A DNA stretch of 64,000 nucleotides from Prochlorococcus sp. AG-412-P08 (lineage in GTDB: Bacteria; Cyanobacteriota; Cyanobacteriia; PCC-6307; Cyanobiaceae): positions 62,001 to 126,000 of the forward strand of contig QCLI01000001.1 in assembly GCA_003214695.1 (NCBI GenBank), written 5' to 3'. The notes beneath the pieces were generated by a model that saw nothing but the letters and a program-made list of their open reading frames with translations, made no database searches and was not told the DNA's origin. A program made the position numbers and the translations under genes. This document shows positions 1 to 7,911 of this stretch, in pieces; the stretch's first letter is position 1; each line of letters starts with the position of its first letter.

Positions 1-1074
1 AAAAAGAACTGATAAAGCCCAAAAATTTCGACTACTTAAAACCATTTCCAACAAGGGATTACTCCCTCCAGGGTCTCCAAGAAAGAAGGTTGTTAACCAA
101 CTTACTAGAAGCACCAAAGGCATCACCATTAGCCATCCTTTTAAGGCCTCAAGAAATGATTTCCTGAAAGTTCCAAATCCCCATTGAATCCAGCCTCCTT
201 CTACAACCTCAAGATTAAGACTCTTTACCTGCTGCCTAAGAATTAACAAGGGTGGAACAGTCATTGCAATGTATCCAATCAATACTTTCAAAGACTCCTT
301 GAGAGGGCTAGCGACTTCTCGTGTAAAAGATTCACTTAAGGGCAACGCAATCAGAGGAGTAAAGAGTTCTCCTAATACAACAAAGCCACCTGCAACTAGC
401 AGCACCAGGTCAATGGTTGAGAGAGGGAGCGAATAGAGCTCTGGCCATGGGAGAGATGTTTTGCGAATAAAAATCCATCCTTGCCAAATTAATAAAAATA
501 TCCCAAACAATATTGCCAAAAGAGGCAACAGTTGGCTGAGGGTTAACCTCAGAGCCATTTGCCTTGAAGCGCTGACCTCATAGCAGCTCTCAGGAACTCC
601 GCCTATAGAAAGGCAAGAAAGCCTATATAACAATGGGTCTGCTTTTACAACTTCAAGGTTCCCCAACAAATCATTAGGGTTTTCTTGGTTCTGAAGACTC
701 TCTAATAAATTGACTCTGACTTTCTCTAGAGATGGTTCTGGAAAATTTTCATTCAGAAGGGATCGACGTTCAGTATCCGATTCTTCAATCGAAGCAAGCA
801 AAAGCCTTTCTCTGGCATCAAGCTGATTAATATCCAAATCAGTTAGGGTTTTTTTTAGTTCTAATTTTGGATCTTCTCCAACTAATAATGGTCTTAAAGC
901 TCTCGGGAGCGAAGGTTCTGCCAAAAGAGCCATTTCTCTTTGATTCAGCACAAGCTTGGGACTAACAGAAGGTCTGTCAAAGCTTTCTTGCAAGCCACGT
1001 TGCCAAACCAGAACTGTTAACAAAATAGAAAAAGTTGCCAGCAAGACTTTCCAGCTAGGGTTTTTTTTCTTCAT
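1..1074 (-). CDS. CPBP-type (CAAX protease-like) membrane protein, C-terminus cut by window edge
   Basis: The reading frame opens at an ATG whose complement is at 1072-1074 and stays open for 358 codons to the window edge, so the C-terminus is missing. Residues 8-24 form an N-terminal membrane anchor. A charged stretch of about 150 residues follows, and then at least four hydrophobic segments near residues 178-196, 215-240, 258-275 and 310-330. This layout matches cyanobacterial CPBP-family proteins (type II CAAX prenyl endopeptidase-like), whose EExxxR motif would lie just past the edge and cannot be seen here. The family call is from overall layout and recalled similarity. The gene is divergent from the phosphatase gene at 1183, with 108 bases between them. 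Confidence 0.6.
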   Translation of the reverse strand, partial: MKKKNPSWKVLLATFSILLTVLVWQRGLQESFDRPSVSPKLVLNQREMALLAEPSLPRALRPLLVGEDPKLELKKTLTDLDINQLDARERLLLASIEESDTERRSLLNENFPEPSLEKVRVNLLESLQNQENPNDLLGNLEVVKADPLLYRLSCLSIGGVPESCYEVSASRQMALRLTLSQLLPLLAILFGIFLLIWQGWIFIRKTSLPWPELYSLPLSTIDLVLLVAGGFVVLGELFTPLIALPLSESFTREVASPLKESLKVLIGYIAMTVPPLLILRQQVKSLNLEVVEGGWIQWGFGTFRKSFLEALKGWLMVMPLVLLVSWLTTFFLGDPGGSNPLLEMVLSSRNFWALSVLF

Positions 1075-1182
1075 GAAAAATAGGCTCAAAGAAACGAAAT
1101 GAGCAAAAATCAACCCTCATTCCCAAATCAACATTAGGTTGGCAGAGTATCCATAGGATGAATTCGTAAAAAACCTCTGCCA

Positions 1183-2514
1183 ATGACCTTACGCCTTCTA
1201 CTAATACGTCATGGTTTAAGTAGTTACAACCGTGAAAATCGAATCCAAGGTCGTAACGATCTTTCAACACTTACTCCAGAAGGAATTTCACAAGCTTCAA
1301 AGGTAGGAGAATCACTTCAAGGTTTACCAATTCATGCAATTTATAGCTCTCCTCTTAAAAGAGCTTCAGACACTGCCTGCGAATTGATGAGGGTTCACTC
1401 TAAAAGCAAAAATATCATTATTGACAATGACCTTCTAGAAGTTGACCTGGCTCCCTGGAGTGGACTTACTGTTGAGGAAGTTAAGAAACAGTTTCCTAAT
1501 GAATACCTAACCTGGAAAAAATCGCCAATTGAGCTGACGCTTAAAAGAGAAGATGGAATTGCTTATAATCCAATCCAAGAGTTAATGGATCAAGCTGAGA
1601 AATTTTTAGAGAAAGTTTTCTTAGCACATGAATCTGATAAGGATGAGAACATAATTCTTGTTGCTCATAATGCAATATTACGTTGTCTAATCTTGAAATT
1701 ATTAGGCAACCCAAAGAATGGTTTAAGGCGAATCAGACTAGACAATGCATCATTATCAATTTTCAATATTGAAATTGATAATAGCACTCCAGTTAGTATT
1801 CAAATTGAATCTCTTAATAGCATAGCTCATTTAAAGCCTAGGTTTCCATCAAAAGGTAGACATGGCAGAATGATTCTTGTGCGTCATGGAGAAACAGATT
1901 GGAATAAAGAAGGCAGGTTTCAAGGTCAAATAGATGTTCCCCTGAATAACAATGGAAAGAAACAAGCAATTGCAGCTGGTGAGTTTTTAAAAGAAGTGAA
2001 TTTCGATAGAGTCTTTAGTAGCTGTATGTCCAGACCTACCGAAACAGCAAAAATTATTCTCGAAGCTCACCCAACTTTAGCAATTCAAGCAAAAAGTGAT
2101 TTAAAAGAAATAAGCCATGGGCTTTGGGAAGGGAAGCTTGAATCAGAGATCAAGTCAGACTGGGGAGAATTACTACTTGCTTGGCAAATTGCTCCTGAGA
2201 ATGTTCAAATGCCTGAGGGTGAAAGCATAAAAGACGTCTCAGTTCGTGCGATTAAATGCTGGGAAAGTATTCGCAAAAGTCTTTTGCCAAATGAAACAGT
2301 ACTAATAGTTGCTCATGATGCAGTAAATAAAACTATTCTTTGCAACCTTCTTGGCCTATCTAACTCGGATATCTGGAAAATCAAGCAAGGCAATGGAGCC
2401 ATTTCAATCATAGACATAACTGAAGATACTAGCCTACCAGATGTCGTTTCCTCCCTAAATATCACCTCACACTTAGGAGGTGTAATTGATACAACAGCTC
2501 AAGGAGCACTATAA
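1183..2514 (+). CDS. Two-domain histidine phosphatase (phosphoglycerate mutase family)
   Basis: This 443-residue protein is a tandem duplication of the histidine phosphatase fold. Each half has its own RHG motif, R9-H10-G11 (IRHGLSSYN) and R234-H235-G236 (VRHGETDWN), and its own second catalytic histidine, H162 (VAHNA) and H378 (VAHDA). Both halves therefore look active. Cyanobacterial homologues are variously named phosphoglycerate mutase, phosphoserine phosphatase or alpha-ribazole phosphatase, and the sequence alone does not fix the substrate. The protein appears soluble. The stop at 2512-2514 is followed four bases later by the next gene, whose Shine-Dalgarno AAGGAG (2501-2506) lies inside this gene, so the two are probably co-translated. 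Confidence 0.85.
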   Translation: MTLRLLLIRHGLSSYNRENRIQGRNDLSTLTPEGISQASKVGESLQGLPIHAIYSSPLKRASDTACELMRVHSKSKNIIIDNDLLEVDLAPWSGLTVEEVKKQFPNEYLTWKKSPIELTLKREDGIAYNPIQELMDQAEKFLEKVFLAHESDKDENIILVAHNAILRCLILKLLGNPKNGLRRIRLDNASLSIFNIEIDNSTPVSIQIESLNSIAHLKPRFPSKGRHGRMILVRHGETDWNKEGRFQGQIDVPLNNNGKKQAIAAGEFLKEVNFDRVFSSCMSRPTETAKIILEAHPTLAIQAKSDLKEISHGLWEGKLESEIKSDWGELLLAWQIAPENVQMPEGESIKDVSVRAIKCWESIRKSLLPNETVLIVAHDAVNKTILCNLLGLSNSDIWKIKQGNGAISIIDITEDTSLPDVVSSLNITSHLGGVIDTTAQGAL

Positions 2515-2518
2515 GCCC

Positions 2519-3805
2519 ATGAACAAATCATATCTATTAGATCCTATTCAAATTCTTCATGGCCCTGACAAAAAAGTGGCTTCCGATGCCGTTCTATTTA
2601 TTAACAAACAAATTCAAGCTTTTGGAGAGGACGCCAGGGTCCAAGCAAAGAAGCTGAAAATAGCAGCGAAATCTGCAAAGCATCTTCTTCTAGCTCCTTG
2701 CTTAGTAGACCCACATTCAGTCCTTGAGAATCATCTCAATAGCAGAGTAGAAACAATATCTACTTTACTTCTCAAAGCAGCAAATGCTGGCTACGGTCAA
2801 ATAGCTCTACTCCCAAGAAGTTCAATTTGGAGAGACAAGCCAGAACATCTACAGCCACTAAGCGATTATAAAAAAGATGTATTAATTCACCTCTGGGGAA
2901 GCTTTAGTCAAAAAGGGGAAGGGGAAGAACTCGCTCCGCACAAAGAGTTACTTGACTTTGAAGCTATTGGATTGGCTGACGATGATTCAATAATTCCTAC
3001 TGAGTTACTCAGAAAGGGAATCATGTCAAACGAACTTCGAGGAAGACCTCTTCTCGTCGCACCAAGAGACCGGGCAATTCAAGGACATGGAATTGCCCGG
3101 GAAGCGGTAGAAGCACTTCGATCAGGATGGTCGTTAGATCCAATTGAAAGCGAGACCATCCCACTAGCCATCTTGCTCGAGCTACAAAAACAATATCCGA
3201 AAGTAAACCTTAGGCTTATGAATTTATCTACTGCAGACGGGGTATCTATGTTAGCCAGAAATACTAAAAGACCCCTTGCGACTGTATCTTGGTGGCACTT
3301 GGTAGCAGATCAATCATCACTAGCCTCTACAGACATAGGTATACGGGTAGTGCCATCTCTCGGCAGCAAAAAAGACAGGCTAGCGCTAAAAGAAGGGCTC
3401 CGGAATGGAATACTCACTGGTGTTTCTGTAAGTGGGGTTGCACTAGATGATGCAGAAACTAAGAAACCAATTTCTGAGAGAGCTCCAGGTCTAAATGGCT
3501 ATCACCTGGTTCTCCCCTTTTTGTGGCAGGAATTAATTGAAAAATCACAATGGTCCATTGAAGAATTGTGGGAAGCTATTAGCTTTGGTCCTTCTAAGAT
3601 TTTAAACCTGCCTAAAGAAGAGTTAAATCTTTTTAGTAACCGATGGATCCTATTTGACCCAAAAAAACAATGGGTTCAAAATAGTGTTCATTCTAGCCAG
3701 ATCTTAGGAACGGCCTCAAACCAACCTTGGAAAGATGCAAAAATAACTGGCCAAGTAATCGATTGTGGTTTAACAGCAGAGTTTAAAGCTCCCCCATTCG
3801 ACTAA
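2519..3805 (+). CDS. Dihydroorotase-like amidohydrolase, metal site degenerate
   Basis: The start is the ATG at 2519, placed 12 bases after AAGGAG at 2501-2506; the frame stays open a little further upstream, but that extension has no support. The 428-residue product has the layout of cyanobacterial PyrC-like proteins. Where an active dihydroorotase has the metal-binding HxH after a VDPH-type strand, this protein has D64-P65-H66-S67-V68, so one histidine is lost. The later strand that normally supplies a histidine reads LMNLSTADGVSML, also without it. I infer a non-catalytic or altered paralogue, perhaps partnering aspartate carbamoyltransferase as pseudo-dihydroorotases do elsewhere. The gene follows the phosphatase gene closely. 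Its last 23 bases overlap the end of the convergent signal peptidase gene. Confidence 0.7.
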   Translation: MNKSYLLDPIQILHGPDKKVASDAVLFINKQIQAFGEDARVQAKKLKIAAKSAKHLLLAPCLVDPHSVLENHLNSRVETISTLLLKAANAGYGQIALLPRSSIWRDKPEHLQPLSDYKKDVLIHLWGSFSQKGEGEELAPHKELLDFEAIGLADDDSIIPTELLRKGIMSNELRGRPLLVAPRDRAIQGHGIAREAVEALRSGWSLDPIESETIPLAILLELQKQYPKVNLRLMNLSTADGVSMLARNTKRPLATVSWWHLVADQSSLASTDIGIRVVPSLGSKKDRLALKEGLRNGILTGVSVSGVALDDAETKKPISERAPGLNGYHLVLPFLWQELIEKSQWSIEELWEAISFGPSKILNLPKEELNLFSNRWILFDPKKQWVQNSVHSSQILGTASNQPWKDAKITGQVIDCGLTAEFKAPPFD

Positions 3806-4493
3806 GAGGCCAGAACCTCCAAACGGCTCTACCAAGGATCTCACTTTCTGGAAGATATCCCCAAGATCTGCCATCTAAACTATTAGGACGATTATCACCC
3901 AAAACAAAAACATGTCTTGGTGGAACAGTTATTTCCTGCGATCTACATATATTAAATCCATCTTGTGAAGTAGAGCAAAAATTACTCACATATGGTTCTT
4001 CTATTAATTCACTATTAATAACAGTTCTGCCTTCTGAATTGATGACCACATTATCTCCGCCAATAGCTATTACACGCTTAATATATGCATGACATGCTGG
4101 ATCAGCTAAACCTGAGAAAGAACTGATCAAAGGGAAGTTAAGTACTGCACATTTAAAGCCAGAGGGGAGGGGAGATGTACGCATTGCAATCAATGCCTTG
4201 TTAAAAGAATATGGAGAGTTAAAAACAACAACTTCTCCGCGTCGTGGAGATCTGCGAAGGTAAGAAAGTTTTTCTATAACAAGTCGATCATTTATCTGAA
4301 GAGTTGGCAACATAGACCCTGAGGGGATATACCTTGCTTCTCCAATAAAGTATTTAATACCAGCGTAGAGAGAAAAAGTTACAAAGATTGGTCCCCAGAA
4401 ATCCCAGAGTTTCGCAAACTTAAAGTTAAGGTTGGCAGTATTAGGTAAACTATTCTTTACTTGTTGACTTTTTTGTTTCGTAAATTTAATCAC
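3783..4493 (-). CDS. lepB: Signal peptidase I
   Basis: Signal peptidase I is the membrane serine/lysine protease that removes signal peptides from exported proteins on the outer face of the membrane. The 236-residue product has one membrane segment (about residues 33-50). After it come the catalytic serine in YIPSGSMLPTL (S60), the RRGEVVVF strand, the catalytic lysine in KRVIAIGGD (K139) and the conserved GDNRPNSLDGRSWG box near the C-terminus. All family boxes are present and in order. The 3' end overlaps the convergent dihydroorotase-like gene by 23 bases. Confidence 0.93.
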   Translation of the reverse strand: MIKFTKQKSQQVKNSLPNTANLNFKFAKLWDFWGPIFVTFSLYAGIKYFIGEARYIPSGSMLPTLQINDRLVIEKLSYLRRSPRRGEVVVFNSPYSFNKALIAMRTSPLPSGFKCAVLNFPLISSFSGLADPACHAYIKRVIAIGGDNVVINSEGRTVINSELIEEPYVSNFCSTSQDGFNICRSQEITVPPRHVFVLGDNRPNSLDGRSWGYLPESEILGRAVWRFWPLSRMGEL

Positions 4494-4574
4494 AAAACCT
4501 CTTCAATGAACTTAATTACTTACCATAGTCACATAGCACATTAAATCACTGAAAATAGTGAAGACTAAATAATC

Positions 4575-6083
4575 ATGGCCATTCCTCGTTCGCAAGAGGG
4601 TAGAAAAATATCGGGACACACTTTCTTATCCCATTGGGAAAAGCTGATCGCCTTTCTTGCAATAATAAACTTAAGCTGGATATTTTTTGATATTAGCTAT
4701 TTGCCACTAAGAAGCTTTTGGGCAAATCGAGTTATTTTTATATTCAACTCACCATCAATAACGCTTTCACTAAGATGGTTACCAGATATCACAAGCTATT
4801 ATGATCATTTCAAAGGTATCAAAGCTTACTCATCTGGTAAAGAGATTGAGTCCTTATTTAAAGATATAGATAAACAGATCATTACTAAAGGATTGGATAG
4901 TCGGTCGACACAAAAAACTCTTGGAATTTACAATATAAAGATTAACAATATCCTAGATAAGAGTAAGACACAAAAAACTGAAAGAGATTATAGCAGGGTC
5001 ATGACTATGAGAAGTCTAATTGTTAATAGATCTGGTGATTCAGATTTAGAAAATGCCACCAAAAAGCTTTTAAGTATAAATCATATTAAAGCTTTGGGTT
5101 GGGAAAATGAAAAGTTTTTTTGGAGGAATAAAATTTTACCTATTATTAAATCAAGCTACTCAAGAGATATTAATGAAAATGGTAATTTCATAGACAATAC
5201 ATGGAAAATAGATCTCCCTTTTCAACTTATCTTCTTATTAGATATCTTTATAAAAGTAAACATCATTCAGACTCGTTTCAAAGGCATACGACTACATAGA
5301 GCATTCCTAAAAAGATGGTTAGATTTTCCTCTCTTATTACCTTACTGTCGATTACTTAGGATTCTTCCAACATCTGAAAGGATTCTGCGAACCAAGCTGA
5401 TTCCAATTGAACCAATTCGTTCTGCAATAAGTCAATGGGTAGTTGCAGTTTTAGCAATTGAAATATTTGAAGTTCTAACTATAAGAGCTATTGACTCTAT
5501 ACAAACTATTGTAAGATCACCTACTCTTCCAAAAAAAATAAGAGGTCTTTGTAGTTACGAGTCAATCAAAAAGAAAGAAAGCTCAGAAATCTCAGAATTT
5601 ATTCGCATATGGATTCCACTAATACTTAGGAGGGTTGGACCAAACATGAGGAATCAACTTATCGAACTTTGTGAATATGCACTTCAGAAAAATATTCAAG
5701 TCAATCCTTTCCCAGAGATACTAAAAGATAACTTAGTCATAGAAAAGGCAGAATCTGCAATAAGTTTTCGGCTAGCTTCTAGCATGATAGATACACTTCT
5801 AGACCTATCTAATAATGCTGGAAATCAAATTGCTGAAAAAGATTTGACACTTAGAAAGCTAAGGTCAAGTACTATTGACAAATTTTGGGAAGAGTTAGCG
5901 ACTGCATTAGAAAGTGAAAAAAGGCTTAAAGAAAGTCAATTGCTTTTAGTTTCAATACTTGAAAGTTTAAAGTTATCAAGCCTTACTGAATTTAAGAATC
6001 AATCAGGGGCAAGTGAAATCATTGCCGAATTAGATGATTTAAATTTCAACTCAGAAAATACTCCTCCCAAGCAATCTTCTTAA
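4575..6083 (+). CDS. Unrecognised 502-residue membrane protein
   Basis: I do not recognise a named family. The product has a hydrophobic segment at about residues 24-42, a basic soluble stretch, further hydrophobic segments near 215-230 and 287-302, and a long helical, charged C-terminal region rich in Lys, Glu and Ser. The segment with LLPYCRLLRILP between the second and third hydrophobic stretches resembles the amphipathic linkers of ion-channel-like proteins, but I see no selectivity filter. It starts at the ATG at 4575. Its last 38 bases overlap the end of the convergent ArsC-like gene. It is long, with codon use like its neighbours, so it is very likely a real gene, probably restricted to picocyanobacteria. 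Confidence 0.7.
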   Translation: MAIPRSQEGRKISGHTFLSHWEKLIAFLAIINLSWIFFDISYLPLRSFWANRVIFIFNSPSITLSLRWLPDITSYYDHFKGIKAYSSGKEIESLFKDIDKQIITKGLDSRSTQKTLGIYNIKINNILDKSKTQKTERDYSRVMTMRSLIVNRSGDSDLENATKKLLSINHIKALGWENEKFFWRNKILPIIKSSYSRDINENGNFIDNTWKIDLPFQLIFLLDIFIKVNIIQTRFKGIRLHRAFLKRWLDFPLLLPYCRLLRILPTSERILRTKLIPIEPIRSAISQWVVAVLAIEIFEVLTIRAIDSIQTIVRSPTLPKKIRGLCSYESIKKKESSEISEFIRIWIPLILRRVGPNMRNQLIELCEYALQKNIQVNPFPEILKDNLVIEKAESAISFRLASSMIDTLLDLSNNAGNQIAEKDLTLRKLRSSTIDKFWEELATALESEKRLKESQLLLVSILESLKLSSLTEFKNQSGASEIIAELDDLNFNSENTPPKQSS

Positions 6084-6408
6084 AACCAACCAGAATATCT
6101 CCATTAGGATTTAAAAGAAGAGGGCGTTTAATTAATTTGCTATCTGATAGCAATAACTTGATAACTTCATTATCTTTCATCTTTTTTACAACACTTGATC
6201 CTATATTACGATAGCTTTTGCCACTAGTGTTAAGGAGATACTTTCTATCACCAAGTTGCTTAATAGCATCTAAAAAAAATTGTTTTGAAGGGGGATCTTT
6301 TATTATGTCTATCAATTCATAGTTAATTTTATTATCATCCAACCAATCAATTGCTTTTTTGCAAGTACCACAGCGACTATAACTGAAGATTTTGACAGAG
6401 TGTTCCAT
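6046..6408 (-). CDS. ArsC/Spx-family thioredoxin-fold protein
   Basis: The 120-residue product has the size and layout of the ArsC/Spx/YffB family. A CxxC motif sits at the N-terminus (C13-G-T-C16, after YSR), and a conserved basic-proline turn lies late in the chain (LIKRPLLL). The CxxC pair is more like Spx-type redox regulators than classical arsenate reductases, which normally have one cysteine here. Without arsenic genes nearby, arsenate reduction is not supported. The role could be a thiol oxidoreductase or a redox-sensing partner of RNA polymerase. The gene is convergent with, and overlaps by 38 bases, the unknown membrane protein gene. Confidence 0.75.
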   Translation of the reverse strand: MEHSVKIFSYSRCGTCKKAIDWLDDNKINYELIDIIKDPPSKQFFLDAIKQLGDRKYLLNTSGKSYRNIGSSVVKKMKDNEVIKLLLSDSKLIKRPLLLNPNGDILVGFKKIAWEEYFLS

Positions 6409-6463
6409 AAGTTTAAAGTGGCAATGTCTAATAAAATTACTTAACTATAAGCATTTCAAGTAA

Positions 6464-6979
6464 TTATATTAGCTTGCTTGCCTTAATACAATTTAAAAGC
6501 AACTCATCAACAGCATCAAAATCACGCCAACCGTCAATAACAACGACCCTGTCTTCTAAGCTTTTATGTGTTCTAAAAAATTCGGCTACATCTTCTAATT
6601 GATTAGGGGCAATTTGACGAATACTTGTAATCCCCTTTTGCCTAGGGTCTGCTACAGGAACACATAACAACTTCCCATCATATTCTCCAGAATCATGCAT
6701 ATCTAAAACACCTATAGGCCTTGCTTTAATTAAACATCCTGCAAACGTAGGCTCCTGCATAATTACCATTGCATCTAAAGGAGCCCCATCCTCTGCAAGG
6801 GTATTTGGCACAAAGCCATAGTCAAAAGGGTAGCGAACTGATGAATGAAGGACCCTATCAAGAGCCATTATTCCAGCCTCAGCACAATATTCATACTTAT
6901 TTCTACTCCCAGCTGGTATTTCAACTACTAGATTGACTAGACCAGGAGATGGTGATGGTGAAATAGAGCCTAAATCCAT
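6464..6979 (-). CDS. ppa: Inorganic pyrophosphatase, family I, divergent copy
   Basis: Soluble family I pyrophosphatases hydrolyse pyrophosphate and pull biosynthetic reactions forward. This 171-residue protein keeps the KYEY strand (K28), the DRVL and YPFDYGF boxes, and D96, D101 and K103 of the metal loop. In the signature D-G-D-P-x-D the middle aspartate is replaced, giving D64-G-A66-P-L-D69. The tyrosine before the late conserved lysine is also a histidine (T-H138-K139). These positions correspond to metal- and phosphate-binding residues in the E. coli enzyme, so activity may be reduced or changed. The window holds a second family I gene at 22121-22708 with the full set. An AT-rich gap of about 320 bases lies upstream. 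Confidence 0.88.
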   Translation of the reverse strand: MDLGSISPSPSPGLVNLVVEIPAGSRNKYEYCAEAGIMALDRVLHSSVRYPFDYGFVPNTLAEDGAPLDAMVIMQEPTFAGCLIKARPIGVLDMHDSGEYDGKLLCVPVADPRQKGITSIRQIAPNQLEDVAEFFRTHKSLEDRVVVIDGWRDFDAVDELLLNCIKASKLI

Positions 6980-7296
6980 TAGCTATAAAGATAGAAAGAT
7001 CAATTGACTGTTAAATCATCCTTTTATTAATGAAAGGGGAAAAAGCCATAAATAAATTTACATTTGTAATTCTATACCTACTATCCATTCAAATTTAAGT
7101 TATGAAGTTTTAGAAAAGCAATTAAGTTAGTTAATCTAGCTAAATTTGATCAACGCTTAAATGAAAAGATATTTTTTCATCATGAAGAATTTATTGGAAT
7201 AAATCTCATCATTATTTATTAAAATAAGAACTGAGAATTTTTCCTTCTAGATATCACATTATATCTTTTAATTCAAAATATCTGATTGAGATTAAA
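6980..7296. other. AT-rich intergenic gap with one short hairpin
   Basis: This gap of about 317 bases lies between the pyrophosphatase start and the end of the small HTH gene. I see no convincing open frame. A perfect 7-bp inverted repeat with a 6-base loop lies at 7161-7180 (ATGAAAA / TTTTCAT), and a shorter CTGATT/AATCAG pair lies at 7282-7300 by the stop codon of the HTH gene. Both are so AT-rich that they may be chance. The promoter of the pyrophosphatase gene should lie in the left part. Confidence 0.4.
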
Positions 7297-7767
7297 TCAG
7301 GCAAGCGAGCTATTATTAACTTCTGACTTAGAAATTTTATTTTCTTCTTTCTTGTTCATTTGATCAAGATGTAATCTTATAAGCTTCAACTCTTCATGAA
7401 TAGAAAATAAGATATTTTGTGTTGCAGTTGATGGTGAATTAAGTACTTCAACAGTCACCTCTTTAATTCTTAAAATATCTTTTGCAAACCTGGCAACTTC
7501 ATTAGAGTGAAAAAGCAAAGGGTCCTTCTGATCACTTCTAAACTCAGGATTTAGCTTCCTTGGGTTAAAAGGGGGATTTAGATTCCTAGAATCAGTATTT
7601 GTATACCTATATACCGAAGCTCTAGACCTATTCAAAGATTTCTGAACATCATCAATTCCAACTAACGAATCCTGCGCAGCATTGGAACTTATAGCTTGAT
7701 CTCCTACTTTGGCTTGTGCAGAAGATGATTCATAGATTGAAGAATCTAGCCCCGACACATTAAACAT
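7297..7767 (-). CDS. Small putative helix-turn-helix protein
   Basis: This 156-residue protein has no catalytic motif that I recognise. Residues about 38-56 (IDDVQKSLNRSRASVYRY and following) look like the helix-turn-helix of an excisionase/MerR/resolvase-type winged helix. A short Asn/Pro-rich linker and a C-terminal amphipathic helix suited to self-association follow. A DNA-binding role is inferred from this pattern only. It is divergent from proS, with a small dyad (CTATTT-AC-AAATAG, 7823-7836) in the 144-base gap that could be its operator. Similar proteins are, as far as I recall, conserved in picocyanobacteria. Confidence 0.6.
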   Translation of the reverse strand: MFNVSGLDSSIYESSSAQAKVGDQAISSNAAQDSLVGIDDVQKSLNRSRASVYRYTNTDSRNLNPPFNPRKLNPEFRSDQKDPLLFHSNEVARFAKDILRIKEVTVEVLNSPSTATQNILFSIHEELKLIRLHLDQMNKKEENKISKSEVNNSSLA

Positions 7768-7911
7768 CTTTTTACTGCAGCCTCAAACTTGTCAGAAGTT
7801 AGCAGATGGAAGAAGACAGTATCTATTTACAAATAGCTCGGTAGGACACTTTTGCAATTGGCATTTTCAAGAGGCTATTATTGTTAATGATGAATCCAAG
7901 GAGAAAGTTTC

